Position numbers and translations under genes: made by a program. Below are positions 13,058 to 23,889 of a stretch of DNA of 64,000 bases, piece by piece (position 1 is the first letter of the stretch; each line of letters opens with the position of its first letter). Under the pieces are notes generated by a model. That model was not told the origin of the DNA, searched no databases, and worked only from the letters and a program-made list of their open reading frames with translations. The DNA comes from Echinometra lucunter (Eukaryota; Echinodermata; Echinoidea; Camarodonta; Echinometridae): NCBI GenBank assembly GCA_029962745.1, contig CM057154.1, positions 15,460,723 to 15,524,722 on the forward strand. The letters run 5' to 3'.

Positions 13058-14296
13058 CTGTGCATTCGGCTGTATGTGTGTGGGTGGGTGTTTGTGAGAG
13101 GGTGCGTGTAGGTACGTGTGCGTGTGTGTGTATCTGTTTACGAAATTGATCCTCGATTTCTCGTGAACGGCAAATCATCCCCCCCCCTCCCAGGTGTAAG
13201 AACCTGTCTACACCACTGATAACCGGCATGGTGGAGATGAAAAAAATGCGAGGGAGCGAAGCGAGCGCCTCCAGATTTTTCCTTTATTTTCCTCTTCCCC
13301 CTCTTTTACAATTTTTTTTTCTTTAAAAAGTGAGTGTGGGGAGATATTTGTATAGGCCATCCACCCTCTCGAACGGATTTACGCCAATGCCTTGGTCTAC
13401 GCCTTCTTCCTTTTGTCATTCATCTAACCCTGAAGTACGTCTCTACGTTTCTCTTCCCTGCGAAATATTGTCCAGTCTGGTATTTCACCGCCTGTGATTT
13501 GTTTTCCTAAATTAATCATTCATTTCCGTTATTGTCAGGAGGTTTTACATTTGTGACTTTATCCTTCCAACTAAATTCACCCTTCAATATATTTATTGAA
13601 AATATTTGAACAGTCTCATCTTCTGTCATTTTCAAGTACATGCACGATCCTCTAGTAACAGACTTCTTCTCTAAACTAGCTTTTTCAAGGCTTAAACATT
13701 ACACAGCATAATAGACACAGACACAAACACACACCTACATACATCCCACACACCAGTTTAGGCCCTCCTCCACGATGTCCACGCACATACCTTCACACAA
13801 AGGTGACAAAATAATGCGTAAACACCACCACCCCATGTGCCTTTCTTCGACTTTCTCTCTTCTTTTCTCTCTCCTTCCCTTTGACCTCTTCATCTTTTGT
13901 ACACTTCTTCAGTTTTTCTTTGCCCGATATTTTTCTCTTTTAATGATCGATGTGGCATGAAAAAATGGTATCAACTCATCAATGCACATTATCTAAACTT
14001 TCGAGAGGTCGACAATAAGTCAGAAGCATGTACAATATCAGATATTTTTTGTTGAAAGTTCAAAAATTTAATCAACACGTTTCTCTTTCATTATAAGTCC
14101 CTGTTTCATGGTGATTTTTTTCTCTCAGTTAAATGAAAGCTCATGACAATGCTATTCATTTACATATTTCTGACGTGCTTGCAGTTTGATCAAGGTAAAG
14201 ACACTTCCGGTTTGGATATCATGGGTGCTATCTCTTTTGGAGGACGGGATATGAGGAGAAACATTTCCTTCCCGTGAACAATCCTTTTATTCAAAT

Positions 14297-14592
14297 TGAT
14301 TTTCTTATATAGCTCATATCGTATTATGATCTAACGCCTCTATGCGCTCCCAAAGGACTTTAGATATTACAAACCCAACTTTAGCCCCGGCAACTGTAGC
14401 GCCCAGTGCATTCAAAGAATAAATTCCACCGGGTTCCCACTGCCACGTGAGGTTCGAGTGTGGCAAAATTTATATATTTGATATAGATTAATATTTTGCC
14501 AAAGAACGGAAATGCTGCGGCAGGGATTCGAAGCCCGTACTTGTCGGTTTACAAGTCCGGAGACTTATCCACTGGACCACAGCACCTCTACT
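14297..14592 (-). mobile_element. tRNA-Thr-like SINE, copy 1
   Basis: Minus-strand head GTGCTGTGGTCCAGTGGATA ... GACTTGTAAACC ... GGCTTCGAATCCCTGCCGC (14512-14588), then a body ending in GGAGCGCATAGAGGCGTTAG. Lies just beyond the 3' end of GSTT-B. Confidence 0.65.
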
Positions 14593-14731
14593 TAAACACT
14601 CTTTGAAGTTTAGAAATAATGTTGATCAACGTGAAAGAATAGGATGATAAACTGAAGAAGTCCATGATTGCACTAAAAGTGGAATGGATCATCTGAAAAC
14701 GTAGTATATGGAGAGAAAGACATTATATATC

Positions 14732-14735
<4 letters not shown>

Positions 14736-14789
<54 letters not shown>
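14736..14789. repeat. GA microsatellite
   Basis: About 25 AG units, downstream of GSTT-B. Confidence 0.9.
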
Positions 14790-14792
<3 letters not shown>

Positions 14793-15105
14793 GGTTGGGG
14801 ATTGAGAATGAAAGATTGTAGGAAAGATGGGATATTAACAGGAGATACCCAGGTTCTCAAATAGTTTGGAGGTGGCGTCATTTATCACAGAGTGTTAAAA
14901 AGACTTGAAAGTAAAATCACTCTACGGAGAAAGGAGTGAGAATATGTCAACACTATATAACTTTTTTTTTTTTTTTGGGGGGGGGGCTGTATTTTTGCTC
15001 CTCAAAAGCGTTGTGAAAGAAGTTGTGAAAGAAACAAAAATCTATAAAGTAGAGATTAAAGTACTGATTTCAAAGGAAGAAACTGCATTTCATGTTTACA
15101 GGTTT

Positions 15106-16108
15106 TCACTGGCACGACTGTGGATAATCCTTATGGAAGCTGTCCTTCCATGCATACACGACCGTGTTGACTTCATCGAATGTAGGATTGAGGCGATTCT
15201 TCACACGTTCTATGAAGGCTTTGAGTTTAGGTCGTCCTTCGGTTACATCTCGGCCATTCACAGTATTCTGTATCATCTGGTCAATAAAAAATAAGGAAAG
15301 GAATTACGTGTACAATGCATTGTTCATTTTCATTTGGCTTTTATTTAGTTACCCAGAAAATATTCAGGCTGAGCCTGTGTGAGAAGTAGTTGACAAATAG
15401 TTCAGAATTTTTGTTTAATGCTAATTTTCATGTTTGGCATGTTGAGACCTTAAAACAAAAATATTTCCCAGCTTCCAAATTTCGTTGCTAGATGATGTGA
15501 TTATATGGTGACATATGAAAAACATGAAATCTTACTGGCCTATATAATCCATAATAATACTAATTCTCTTTGATAAAAAAGCGCGAAGCGCAAAGGCGGT
15601 AAATCACCCGTTAAAGTTTATAAAACTTTTATCAGACAAACCGTTCATATGAGCTCCCTAGTGTGGCATATAAAGAAGTAGGCAGGGCCGTACGCAGAAA
15701 TTTTTTCTTGTGGGGGCAAGACGTGTAAACATTTTCGAAAAAGCTCGAAAGCGAGCGAGCGAAGCGACCGAGCCGGTCACGAGAGCGCTTTTGCATTTCT
15801 TAAAGTGAAATTGAAGGATCTGGTGCACATTTTTGGTGGATTTTGTGAAAATTTTCATTAAAGAAATGTAAGTTTTCAAAATTTCGGGGGGGGGGGGACA
15901 ACTGTCCCCGCTGTCCCCCCGCTGCGTACGGCTAGTAGGACCTGGTGTAAAATGCAGATGAAACCTCGATTCATTTCAATTTCATTCTCTTTTATTCATG
16001 TCATAGTATGACGCAACTCCGAAGACTAACATTATCACATTTGTAATAAAATACACTACAAAGAAAACATTTTTTCGAAAAGTATTTATATATATATATG
16101 TATATATA

Positions 16109-16159
<51 letters not shown>

Positions 16160-18219
16160 TGAAAATCAAAAATATATCTTCTAACTGCACACAAAGTGCT
16201 TGATAAAAGGGAGACATTATGTTCAAGTAAGACAAAAAGGACGCTGTGCATGTTGTGGGCCAAAGGAAGTATAATGCTCTCAACGGATAATACTCTGAAT
16301 ACGATCTGTTTGAGATAATATTTGACCTATTTTGATACCTTATACAGATTTTTATTAAAAAATGAAGCCGGAAAGAGGCAATCGGTTATAAAATTAATGG
16401 GTATAAAGAGTATGTGTTTAGTTTCTTGATCTTCATAAATTTTAGATTTAGTGATACTCCGTCAAAAACTTTATTTTGAAAAATCATTTGTCATCGACCG
16501 CATCTGCAATTACCTTACCTCCGAAACGGCGAGTATGTCAGCAATAGAGATATCATCTCCCACCAACCATTCGTTGTCCCTCAAGTATCCTTTCTCGAGA
16601 TTGTCCAGTTGCTTTATGAGGTTTTCTCTATCTCTGGTCAACCTTTCCTCTGATGCATACTTCTTTCCTCCAGAAAAGAACGGAAGACCGACCTACAAGC
16701 GAATAAAAAAAGAAAGGAACATGGCAAAGGGAAATCAGTATTGACTGTTCCTTCAGCTACGTGGGAATTAAACCTCTAACATACGGTAACGCCCTCATAT
16801 TCACGGAAAAAAAAAAACATGTGGAAATGTATATGTGTAATAGGGTTTTGCAGAAACATATAATCATTTGCCTTTGAAGTAATCTTCTATGTCATCAGAA
16901 GGAAACAACTATTCCTTCAGCACTGCAGGAGTAAGTTATTAGGCGAAGAAAGCTTACCTTCCTCACAGAGGCGTCGATCTTGGGGGGGGGGGCAGGGGGG
17001 GCAGTAGCCCCCCCAAAGAAAATTTTTGGGGGGCAAACATATCATTTTCCCCCCCCCCCCCAATAATTTCCCAACCAAAAAAAAAAAGGAAAAAGAAAAA
17101 AGAAAGAGAAAAGAAAGGAAAAGGAAGAAAGGAAGTGAAATGAAAGCGTAAAACAAGAAAAAAGAAAGAAAATGGGAAACTGGGAAGCGCTCGCTCGCTT
17201 CGCTCGCTCGCATTTAAGTATCTTATCTTTCTTATCTTATCATTCCTAGAAATCGAGCGGCCAGTTGACCTAAAAATAGAAAAACTTTCAGGAGACAACG
17301 GCCTGGATAAAAAGAAAAAAAAAAAAACCCGCAAAGCAAAAACATATTTTTCGTTAACTCGCTCGCTACTCTCGCTGGTAAAAGCTAGATACAAGATGAT
17401 TTCGGGCAGCAAGTAGCTTATTATAGCAGCGAGATTCCAAAATATCATTATACTTGGGCAGCAAGGTTGTTGACAAAGACTTTGGGACGAATCCATATAA
17501 TTTTGCCGGGATCGGACGTTGACTTTGCTCGCTATGGTAGAAACAGAATGGATTCGGACTGCAAGCGAGGTAGCTAAAACAGTGTCATATTCGGCACACA
17601 GGTGATCGGATGTATTATTTAGATATCATACAGGCATGACAGGTTTATAGTGTATTCTGATGATAATGATGATAATAATATTCCATTCTATATCACATTT
17701 TTATCACATTATTATGATGACGAAATAACACTTTTATCATATGGAAAAATGTATATTTTTCCTCGCTCGCTGCGCTCGCTCGTTTCATATTAATGGTTTT
17801 CAAAAGCAAAGGAATTCGGTGAGATGAGATCGAATAGATAATGTAGATGTTTCATTGGCTCACAGCGTAATTTGCCGAAGGGTTTACTACATCTGCCATG
17901 AAAACAGTATGTGCTTCCTCGCTCGCTTCGCTCGCTCGTAATAATAAAAAACAGAGTGGTTTAGGGGTCAGCAACAATGGACCAACGATATGACAAAGTA
18001 GAGTTCATATTTGGCAGCGAGGTAACCATATACATATATATTAGGTATCATTTATGCCTATATGATAACTAAACCCTTCTCTCATAACAAGAAATTTGTT
18101 ATTTTTTGCTCGCTCGCTTCGCTCGCTCGCAAAATTGAAACAAAAAAGCAGGATGGTTCACATAGCAAGTTGCCTAATTTCCCCAATTTGAAAATGCTTC
18201 ACGTTGATATAGGCCTATG

Positions 18220-18285
<66 letters not shown>

Positions 18286-21240
18286 GTATGTACAAATAGT
18301 AGCCCTGGGTTCATCTCCGCTTGGTCGTCTTGCCCCCCCCCCCCAATCCGAAAAATGGATCGACGCCTCTGCTTCCTCATGTTCCTGCCAGACCAACTTA
18401 CTGCCCCACGGCTTCAGTCATCAATACATTTGACACTACTAGAATGGTTGGCTTTGGTTTTACACATTTTACATCGGTTTTACATTTGTACACATTAGCC
18501 AAATATTGGCGACTAATCATGCTAATTTTCGAGTGCCCCAATCAAGAAAAAAATCTATCCTTACAATAAAGACAAGGGTTTCATGAAGGCTGCCTTATCC
18601 GTTTGTCTTACTCTTAATTCTTTTTTTTTTTTCACCTGTATATCACATGCATAAACCATGGAATAGACTAGCTGCAGACCAGTCATGAACTCCATGTGCA
18701 TGATGTTGTAAAAGACACAGCATGGTGAAATTTAAAATGCAGCCGAATCTGCTGATATCTCACCTCACTTACGAATACTCCGCAACACCCTCCCCTGGTT
18801 CCTGTGTGATGAAAGGCCATATACTCATCAACTTTGGTTCTTTTCTTCAGGTCCTTTGGATACCAGTGGTCTGGTACCAGGTCTGCATACTTGGCAGTCA
18901 GGTAACGAATTATCGCCACACTTGTTTGATATGAATAATAATAATAATAAAAAGCTTGAAAGATCTGATATCAAATGTTTTTCGTCCGTCCAACATGTCC
19001 AAAGATGGAACACTTTGAGATTCACAGATGGTGTAATAAAATAATTACTCATAGCATAACCTCAAGGTGGAGCCCGCTGCATTTTGTTTAATACGATTAA
19101 AAAAGGAGGAGATCCGAAAACAAATACGTCTCGTCACTGTAATGCATCTCTTATGGATATCTTGCTATATGAATTTTTGCAATGTTTTAATTCTGTTTAA
19201 AGAAATTTTTCATAAATATGATTGATTTGAATTAAGAATTGGTATTCTTTTTACGTGTCAGCAAAAAAAGAAAAGAAAGAAAAACAAAAACGTTTTACCA
19301 TTAACTCACACCATGATCTATTTTGTCACTCTACGAGTACCTCAACTTAAAGCATATTGGTTTTAAGCATCATTAATTAGAAGATGAAATGCAGGAATCA
19401 AAAAAGCTCCATTCATTCCTATCTTCTCTGTCCTCGGGGATTGCCAATATTGTTTAATTTTTTCCCCTGTTATTTACTCTTTCGAATGTCATTTGTAAAA
19501 TCTTAAAAGTAATTTCCTATTCACCGAATACCTGACATGGAAAAGGTGCTAAGGATTTCTAGAATTAAAAGTCGAAGAAATTTAAAGCAGCTCACGTTTC
19601 ACCCAAGCAAAAGTCGCCATCTTGAATTGCTGGTACTCTGGACAAAGGATTAATTTTTACAAACTCGGGTTTCTTATTATCACCTAGGAAAGAGACAAAG
19701 ATTTTACTGCTAAAATCATACAATCTTAAAACAAATTTGTCAAAAAATGACTAAACGAAAAGGTCAGCTGGGTGCAACTGTTATTGTAGTTATTTATTTT
19801 ATTTTTTATCTTTTTTTTAAAATACCATTTTCTAGTCCTTTTTTAAGATTAAAAAAAAAACTGATCTCTTGTCTAGAACACAGTCATTTATGACCAGAAT
19901 ATAGTAAATTATATGACTAGACATATCCCATGTATTAGTTGCACCCAGCTGACCCTAAATCTAGTCATTTTAACTAGTTTGTTTTTAGAGTACACATGTA
20001 TATTGAGACATCAACTGCGGAATTCTTAAACGTTCCATTTCCTTATATACAGACTGAAATGTTTACTCCACCAATATGAAAATTGGCGCTGTATGATAGC
20101 AACTTATAGTTTTACGAATTGCAATTTGTGGACATGCATGGTAATAGATGTATCTATGTGAAAATGGAGGATGAAAACGCTGAGGCCATTGACGCGATGT
20201 TATAAGGCGGAAGGGAATAATCAAGAACAAACATGACTTGCATATTCCCATTGTTTGCAGATCATTGTTGGACTTCAAATATTGACGATGCAGATTGTTG
20301 AAAATATAAGAGGGGATGGGTAATAGTGACACCGTCAGTATGATAGATAGTCAGTGTCAAAATTGCGGACAGGACAAAGAAACAGTGCCTTCCAATTGCA
20401 AGCACTAAACAGCACTAGCGCAACAGGAGAGGCAAAGGGCAACTCTCCCCTTATTCCTTTTAAAGAATTTTGACGGTATACTTTAAATTCTGCCTGTAGA
20501 AATGAACTAATAGATAGGAGATATGTGTCGACAAAGCGCGTAATTCATTGAAAGAATAGATATTAAAATGTTAGTTTTTCAACAGGCAACAGTGAAGAAA
20601 GAGTAAGCTAGTCCCCCAACCTGCCTGTCTAATTGGACGACATTTTGCAATGACACTGATTGCAAGGAAGAAACAGAGCAACATAACAGAACTATGACTT
20701 GTAGCAAAACTTAGTGCATGCATCTTTCTCTACCAAAAGTTTTTTCTTTTAATTTTGAATGCCGATTTTGTTGTAGCAACGTTTTGTGTAATTTAGAAGT
20801 AAAAGAAAAGATATACAAAATTTTAAATGTCTTGCAAAACATTTCTGAACGAACACAATTTAGTCGTAAAACCTGCGGTGCGGGAAGATGGCATATCGTT
20901 TAAGTGTGATTTTTGTCCGAATGAATTACTGTATCATTGTGACATTACCGCTATTAAATGCCAGATGTAAGGTGATTATGCATTACCCTCATGGAGGGGC
21001 TATAAAAAGACAAAAATTCATTATGAATATTTATACAGACGTGGTGAATATAGGAGTAAATTATCACGCACGAGAAACCATAACATAATGTAGTACTGCT
21101 AAGATTAAATAAAAAATGCCACGCTTACCATCTACTAGACTTGTTGTTACGACTTCGAAAGGGATTTTAGTATTTTTGAGGAAGATGACGAGTGAACGAC
21201 AAGGTTGAGAGCGAAGATCGACGTAAACCTTGACAACCAT
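15106..21240 (-). CDS. GSTT-B: glutathione S-transferase theta-like, five exons, 233 aa
   Basis: Exons are 21240-21129, 19683-19596, 18920-18764, 16692-16519 and 15276-15106. All borders are GT-AG with the same phases as GSTT-A. The protein has Ser11 in RSQPCRS, VPAIQDGDFCLGET, RYLTAKYADLVPDHWYPKD, a CCG insertion-loop motif in TRGGCCGVFVSE, and DDISIADILAVSE. The end is DVTEGRPKLKAFIERVKN then a divergent tail DYPQSCQ before TGA. It is expected to be a cytosolic glutathione-conjugating enzyme. Intron 1 carries a palindromic MITE, intron 3 a 1.4 kb hAT-like element, and intron 4 a TA tract and another short inverted-repeat element. None of these breaks the reading frame. Confidence 0.92.
15683..15932. 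mobile_element. Short inverted-repeat element in GSTT-B intron 4
   Basis: CAGGGCCGTACGCAG at the left pairs with CTGCGTACGGC at the right. The interior has a GCGAGCGAGCGAAGCG motif and G/C runs like the hAT-like elements nearby. Flanks GAAGTAGG and CTAGTAGG agree at 6 of 8 positions, so a decayed 8-bp duplication is possible. Confidence 0.6.
16083..16155. repeat. TA/TG microsatellite in GSTT-B intron 4
   Basis: TA units with a short TG interruption. Confidence 0.85.
16966..18371 (+). mobile_element. hAT-like non-autonomous element in GSTT-B intron 3 (1406 bp)
   Basis: Same family as the element in the triplication: CAGAGGCGTCGATCTT at the left, GATCGACGCCTCTG at the right, perfect 8-bp target duplication CTTCCTCA (16958-16965 and 18372-18379). 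It contains four CGCTCGCT/TTCG motifs (near 17187, 17762, 17918 and 18108), a TA-TG composite microsatellite at 18220-18275 and no coding sequence. Confidence 0.85.
19721..19990. mobile_element. Inverted-repeat MITE with TA flanks in GSTT-B intron 1
   Basis: AATGACTA ... GGTCAGCTGGGTGCAACT near 19746-19780 is mirrored by AGTTGCACCCAGCTGACC near 19938-19954 and TAGTCATTTT. Outer borders are TA at 19719-19720 and 19991-19992. No coding content. Confidence 0.65.
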
Positions 21241-21804
21241 GATGAACCTCTACGTCTAAAAGAAGACCACGAGAGATTGTGTCCTTCAGCATCGAAGATC
21301 TACTATGGAGTGACTGCTCTTCAATTCGGACAAAATATTTTATAGTCTAATGTGAAGATAACATGATTGGCAAATATCAATATGAAATCTCGCTCAGACA
21401 CGGGCATACCAAAACTTGTTGAAGGGGGGGGGGGGTGCACTGACGGGGCGAGGGCGACTCAAAAATGTCACAAAGCCACATGACTGCACACACACAAAAC
21501 AAACGCACACCCACACGCACACATACGCGCGTGCGAGCACATGTCTCTCAAAAATGACATGATTCCTGGGGTTCGGGTAGTTATAAGTTATTGCATAAAA
21601 CGTCAAGACCAAAACCTTAAAAAAAAAAGTTACGGATTCCCTGGGATCGCGTCCAGGGGCGGTTTCTTCAAGAATATCTCTTCTTCCCTCTCGATCATCG
21701 GCGGTAAACAAATTCAGGTGACGCTACGGATGTTGGTATTGTCATCCAAAGGTTAAAATGGAAGGACAATAAAAAACGAACAAACAAAAAAATGTAACAC
21801 TAAC

Positions 21805-21916
21805 CATCTCTTAGGCTTATTGTTTCTATTTCAAAAGGAATTTTGGAGTTTTTGAGGACGATGAGGAGTGTGCGACAAGGCTGTTAAGGAAGATCAAGAT
21901 AAATCTTTACAACCAT
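21805..21916 (-). pseudogene. Relic GSTT first exon with a stop at the catalytic serine codon
   Basis: This is an exon-1 paralogue 565 bp upstream of the GSTT-B first exon. It keeps the exact 112-nt length, the ATG, the motif QPCRTLLIVLKNSKIPFEIE and a GTTAGT donor, but codon 11, the catalytic serine in the others, is TAA, and codon 10 is Pro. Conserved flanking blocks persist upstream (21985-21994 and 22391-22404). No exon 2-5 set is available to it other than those of GSTT-B. It is either a dead duplicated exon or a leftover of a deleted gene. Use as an alternative first exon would need a start after the stop, and none is in a good place. Confidence 0.8.
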
Positions 21917-22390
21917 AAAGAATCATTATCATTACAAGAAACCTAAAAAAAAAGGTATGTTCTTCTGAAGGTAGATCCACACAGGAGTGACTGCTTTTCG
22001 ATTCATACAAAACATAGTCTCAGTTATAGATTAAATGACTTCCTCAATGAAGTGTCGTTTAGCGATGCTTCCATTTTGAAAGGATGGGCTCATGAATGTA
22101 AAGCAATAGTTATAGGAAATAAGTCATTCTTGTTTCGAAAGTGTAATATAGGGACCTACAGGTAAGATACCTCATTTTCTGAGTAACTAGACGATACTGG
22201 TTTTAAGAAAGTTGAATTTCATAATTTCAAAAGGAGAAATGACTGAAACGCTTGCCTCAGCAGCATGTTCTTGACATTATAGATAGCTAGGTAAGTTGTC
22301 TGGATATATTTGCTTTGATCGAAGTTCAGAAAATGAAATAAAAGGAAGAGTGCAGCTGACGAATATTTGAGGATCATGCTACCAAAATGA

Positions 22391-22404
22391 TTGACTTTGA
22401 ACCC
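22391..22404 (-). promoter_or_regulatory. Candidate nuclear-receptor (DR1/HNF4-like) site upstream of the relic exon
   Basis: Same GGGTTCAAAGTCAA as at 9201, with a longer shared context (AAAATGATTGACTTTGAACC on the plus strand), about 480 bp upstream of the relic exon. It may serve GSTT-B. Confidence 0.35.
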
Positions 22405-22419
22405 TGAATCGTGATTCCT

Positions 22420-23599
22420 CTGCATGTGAGCAATGTAACGAAAATTAATCTCAAAGGATTGTACCATTGTAAAATCAAAGGTTATATTCAACTTGTAAAA
22501 AGAAATGTTGGAAATCCATCCAAGACTGTAGAAAATCAGTCTTTTTTTGGTTATGGCTATCATGCATCTTATCATTTGAGCTAACTCTGACCCTTTCAGA
22601 AAGAGTCTCAAAGCAGGATGGGAAATTCTGATCCTCGGCCATTTTCAGATACATCCTCTCATTAGGAAAAATGTACCGCTCTTTAAAGCTCTTTCTACCC
22701 GTATATATCCAACAATCACACAGCGCACAAACATATAGTGCACAAAATCCTATACACTCTGTTCCACTCTCTCTACCTTGTCTGATCATCCTCCTCAACT
22801 TTCATCTTTCTTTCAATCATTGCCGTTCTTCTCTTTCTGATGTTAGAAAAGTGGCATATACACATCACTGAACAGCATGCACTTTCGAGTGACTGATACT
22901 TAAGTCAAGTATTTTTGACAGTCAAAATTATGATAATTTATTTGCAAGAATGAATTTTTATTTGAGCGATATACGTTCATACATTAATCCTCTTTTTCCC
23001 CCTCAAATCTATTTTTTGTTCATGTGGCGAGTTCTCAATGTGAACATTTTTCTATTGTGCTTGGGCACAGGGTGGAAGGCTTTCTTTTGAAGATTTCGCA
23101 CCTGGATTAGCATTCATATTCTAGTGAAAAATCCCTCTATTTCAAAGCCTCTGAGGAATCTCAAAACATTTGTTGTCGCACATGGCAGAAAAAAAATCAG
23201 TTTAAACAAGACAGATGAAACTATAGATGGATTTCAGATTTGGTTGAAGTACAGTCCTACATCTTTGAATAACATACATCAAAACTTCTGAAAAGACTTT
23301 TCTATAAATGCTTAAGCATTTTTTGTCCTTGCATTTACATTCGGCAGTGAACTTGTTATTGCTGACATCTTTATATCAGCATTTTTGTCTTTGTGCAAAA
23401 GAAAGGGGAAACGAAGAAGATAAAATGGATATAACGGGAAAGAATAAGAAAAGACGTTGAAATAGATATTCTGTACTTTGTTTTGTTAAATCAACAACAC
23501 ATAAAGATTAACAGGAGATTATGAAATCAAAGAAGAAAAGAGATGAGGAGAGATGAGCGCGAAAGACATAGAAATGATCGGAGAATCATTGCACAAAAT
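22420..23599. other. Intergenic, GSTT-C to GSTT-B
   Basis: AT-rich, no exon recognised. ORFs near 22219-22871 have no family signature. Confidence 0.45.
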
Positions 23600-23889
23600 A
23601 ACACTTCTCTCACTTCGCCCGCTCGCAAAATTAAAAAAAACAGGATGGTTCATAATCTAGCAAGATGAGTATTTTTCCTCAAATTAAAAATACTTCATGT
23701 TTATATCTATAAATATATGTTTGTGCGTGGGTGAGGGTTTGTGCGTGTGAGGGTGTGTGATGATGTGTGTGTGTGGTGTGCGTGTGTGTATGTATAGAAA
23801 CATACATGTATAATTTTTTGTAACAGCGAGTTCATCTCCGCTTGGCCGTCTTGCCCCCCACCCATCCTAAGAATGGATTGACGCCTCTG
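23600..23889 (+). mobile_element. Left-truncated hAT-like element forming the 3' end of GSTT-C
   Basis: The sequence aligns with the right 270 bp of the 16966-18371 element: CGCTCGCAAAATTAAA-type start, CAGGATGGTTCA, TG tract, TTCATCTCCGCTTGGCCG and right end GACGCCTCTG at 23889. No matching left end or target duplication is visible. Its last 23 bases are read in antisense as the final codons and stop of GSTT-C. Confidence 0.75.

Larger units (their letters stand above)
11351..13218 (+). mobile_element. Middle hAT-like element of the nest
   Basis: Left end CAGGGGCGTAGACAG, right end CTGTCTACACCACTG, perfect 8-bp duplication ATAACCGG (11343-11350 and 13219-13226). A run of more than 30 G follows the left end. 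It carries a simple AAT/ATT-rich stretch (11516-11600) and is itself interrupted by the element at 11845-13057. Confidence 0.82.
9891..13389 (+). mobile_element. Outer hAT-like element of a three-level nest
   Basis: The left end is CACCGGCGTAAATCCG and the right end CGGATTTACGCCAATG, flanked by the perfect 8-bp duplication CCTTGGTC (9883-9890 and 13390-13397). It belongs to the same end-family as 6980-7263. Its 3.5 kb length is explained by later insertions: a palindromic MITE (10708-11023) and the element at 11351-13218. It lies between GSTT-A and GSTT-B. Confidence 0.8.

Noticed and set aside
12600..13229. Long minus-strand ORF of 209 codons
   Set aside because: It runs across the ends of two nested transposons and a TG/CA tract; no domain or splice support.
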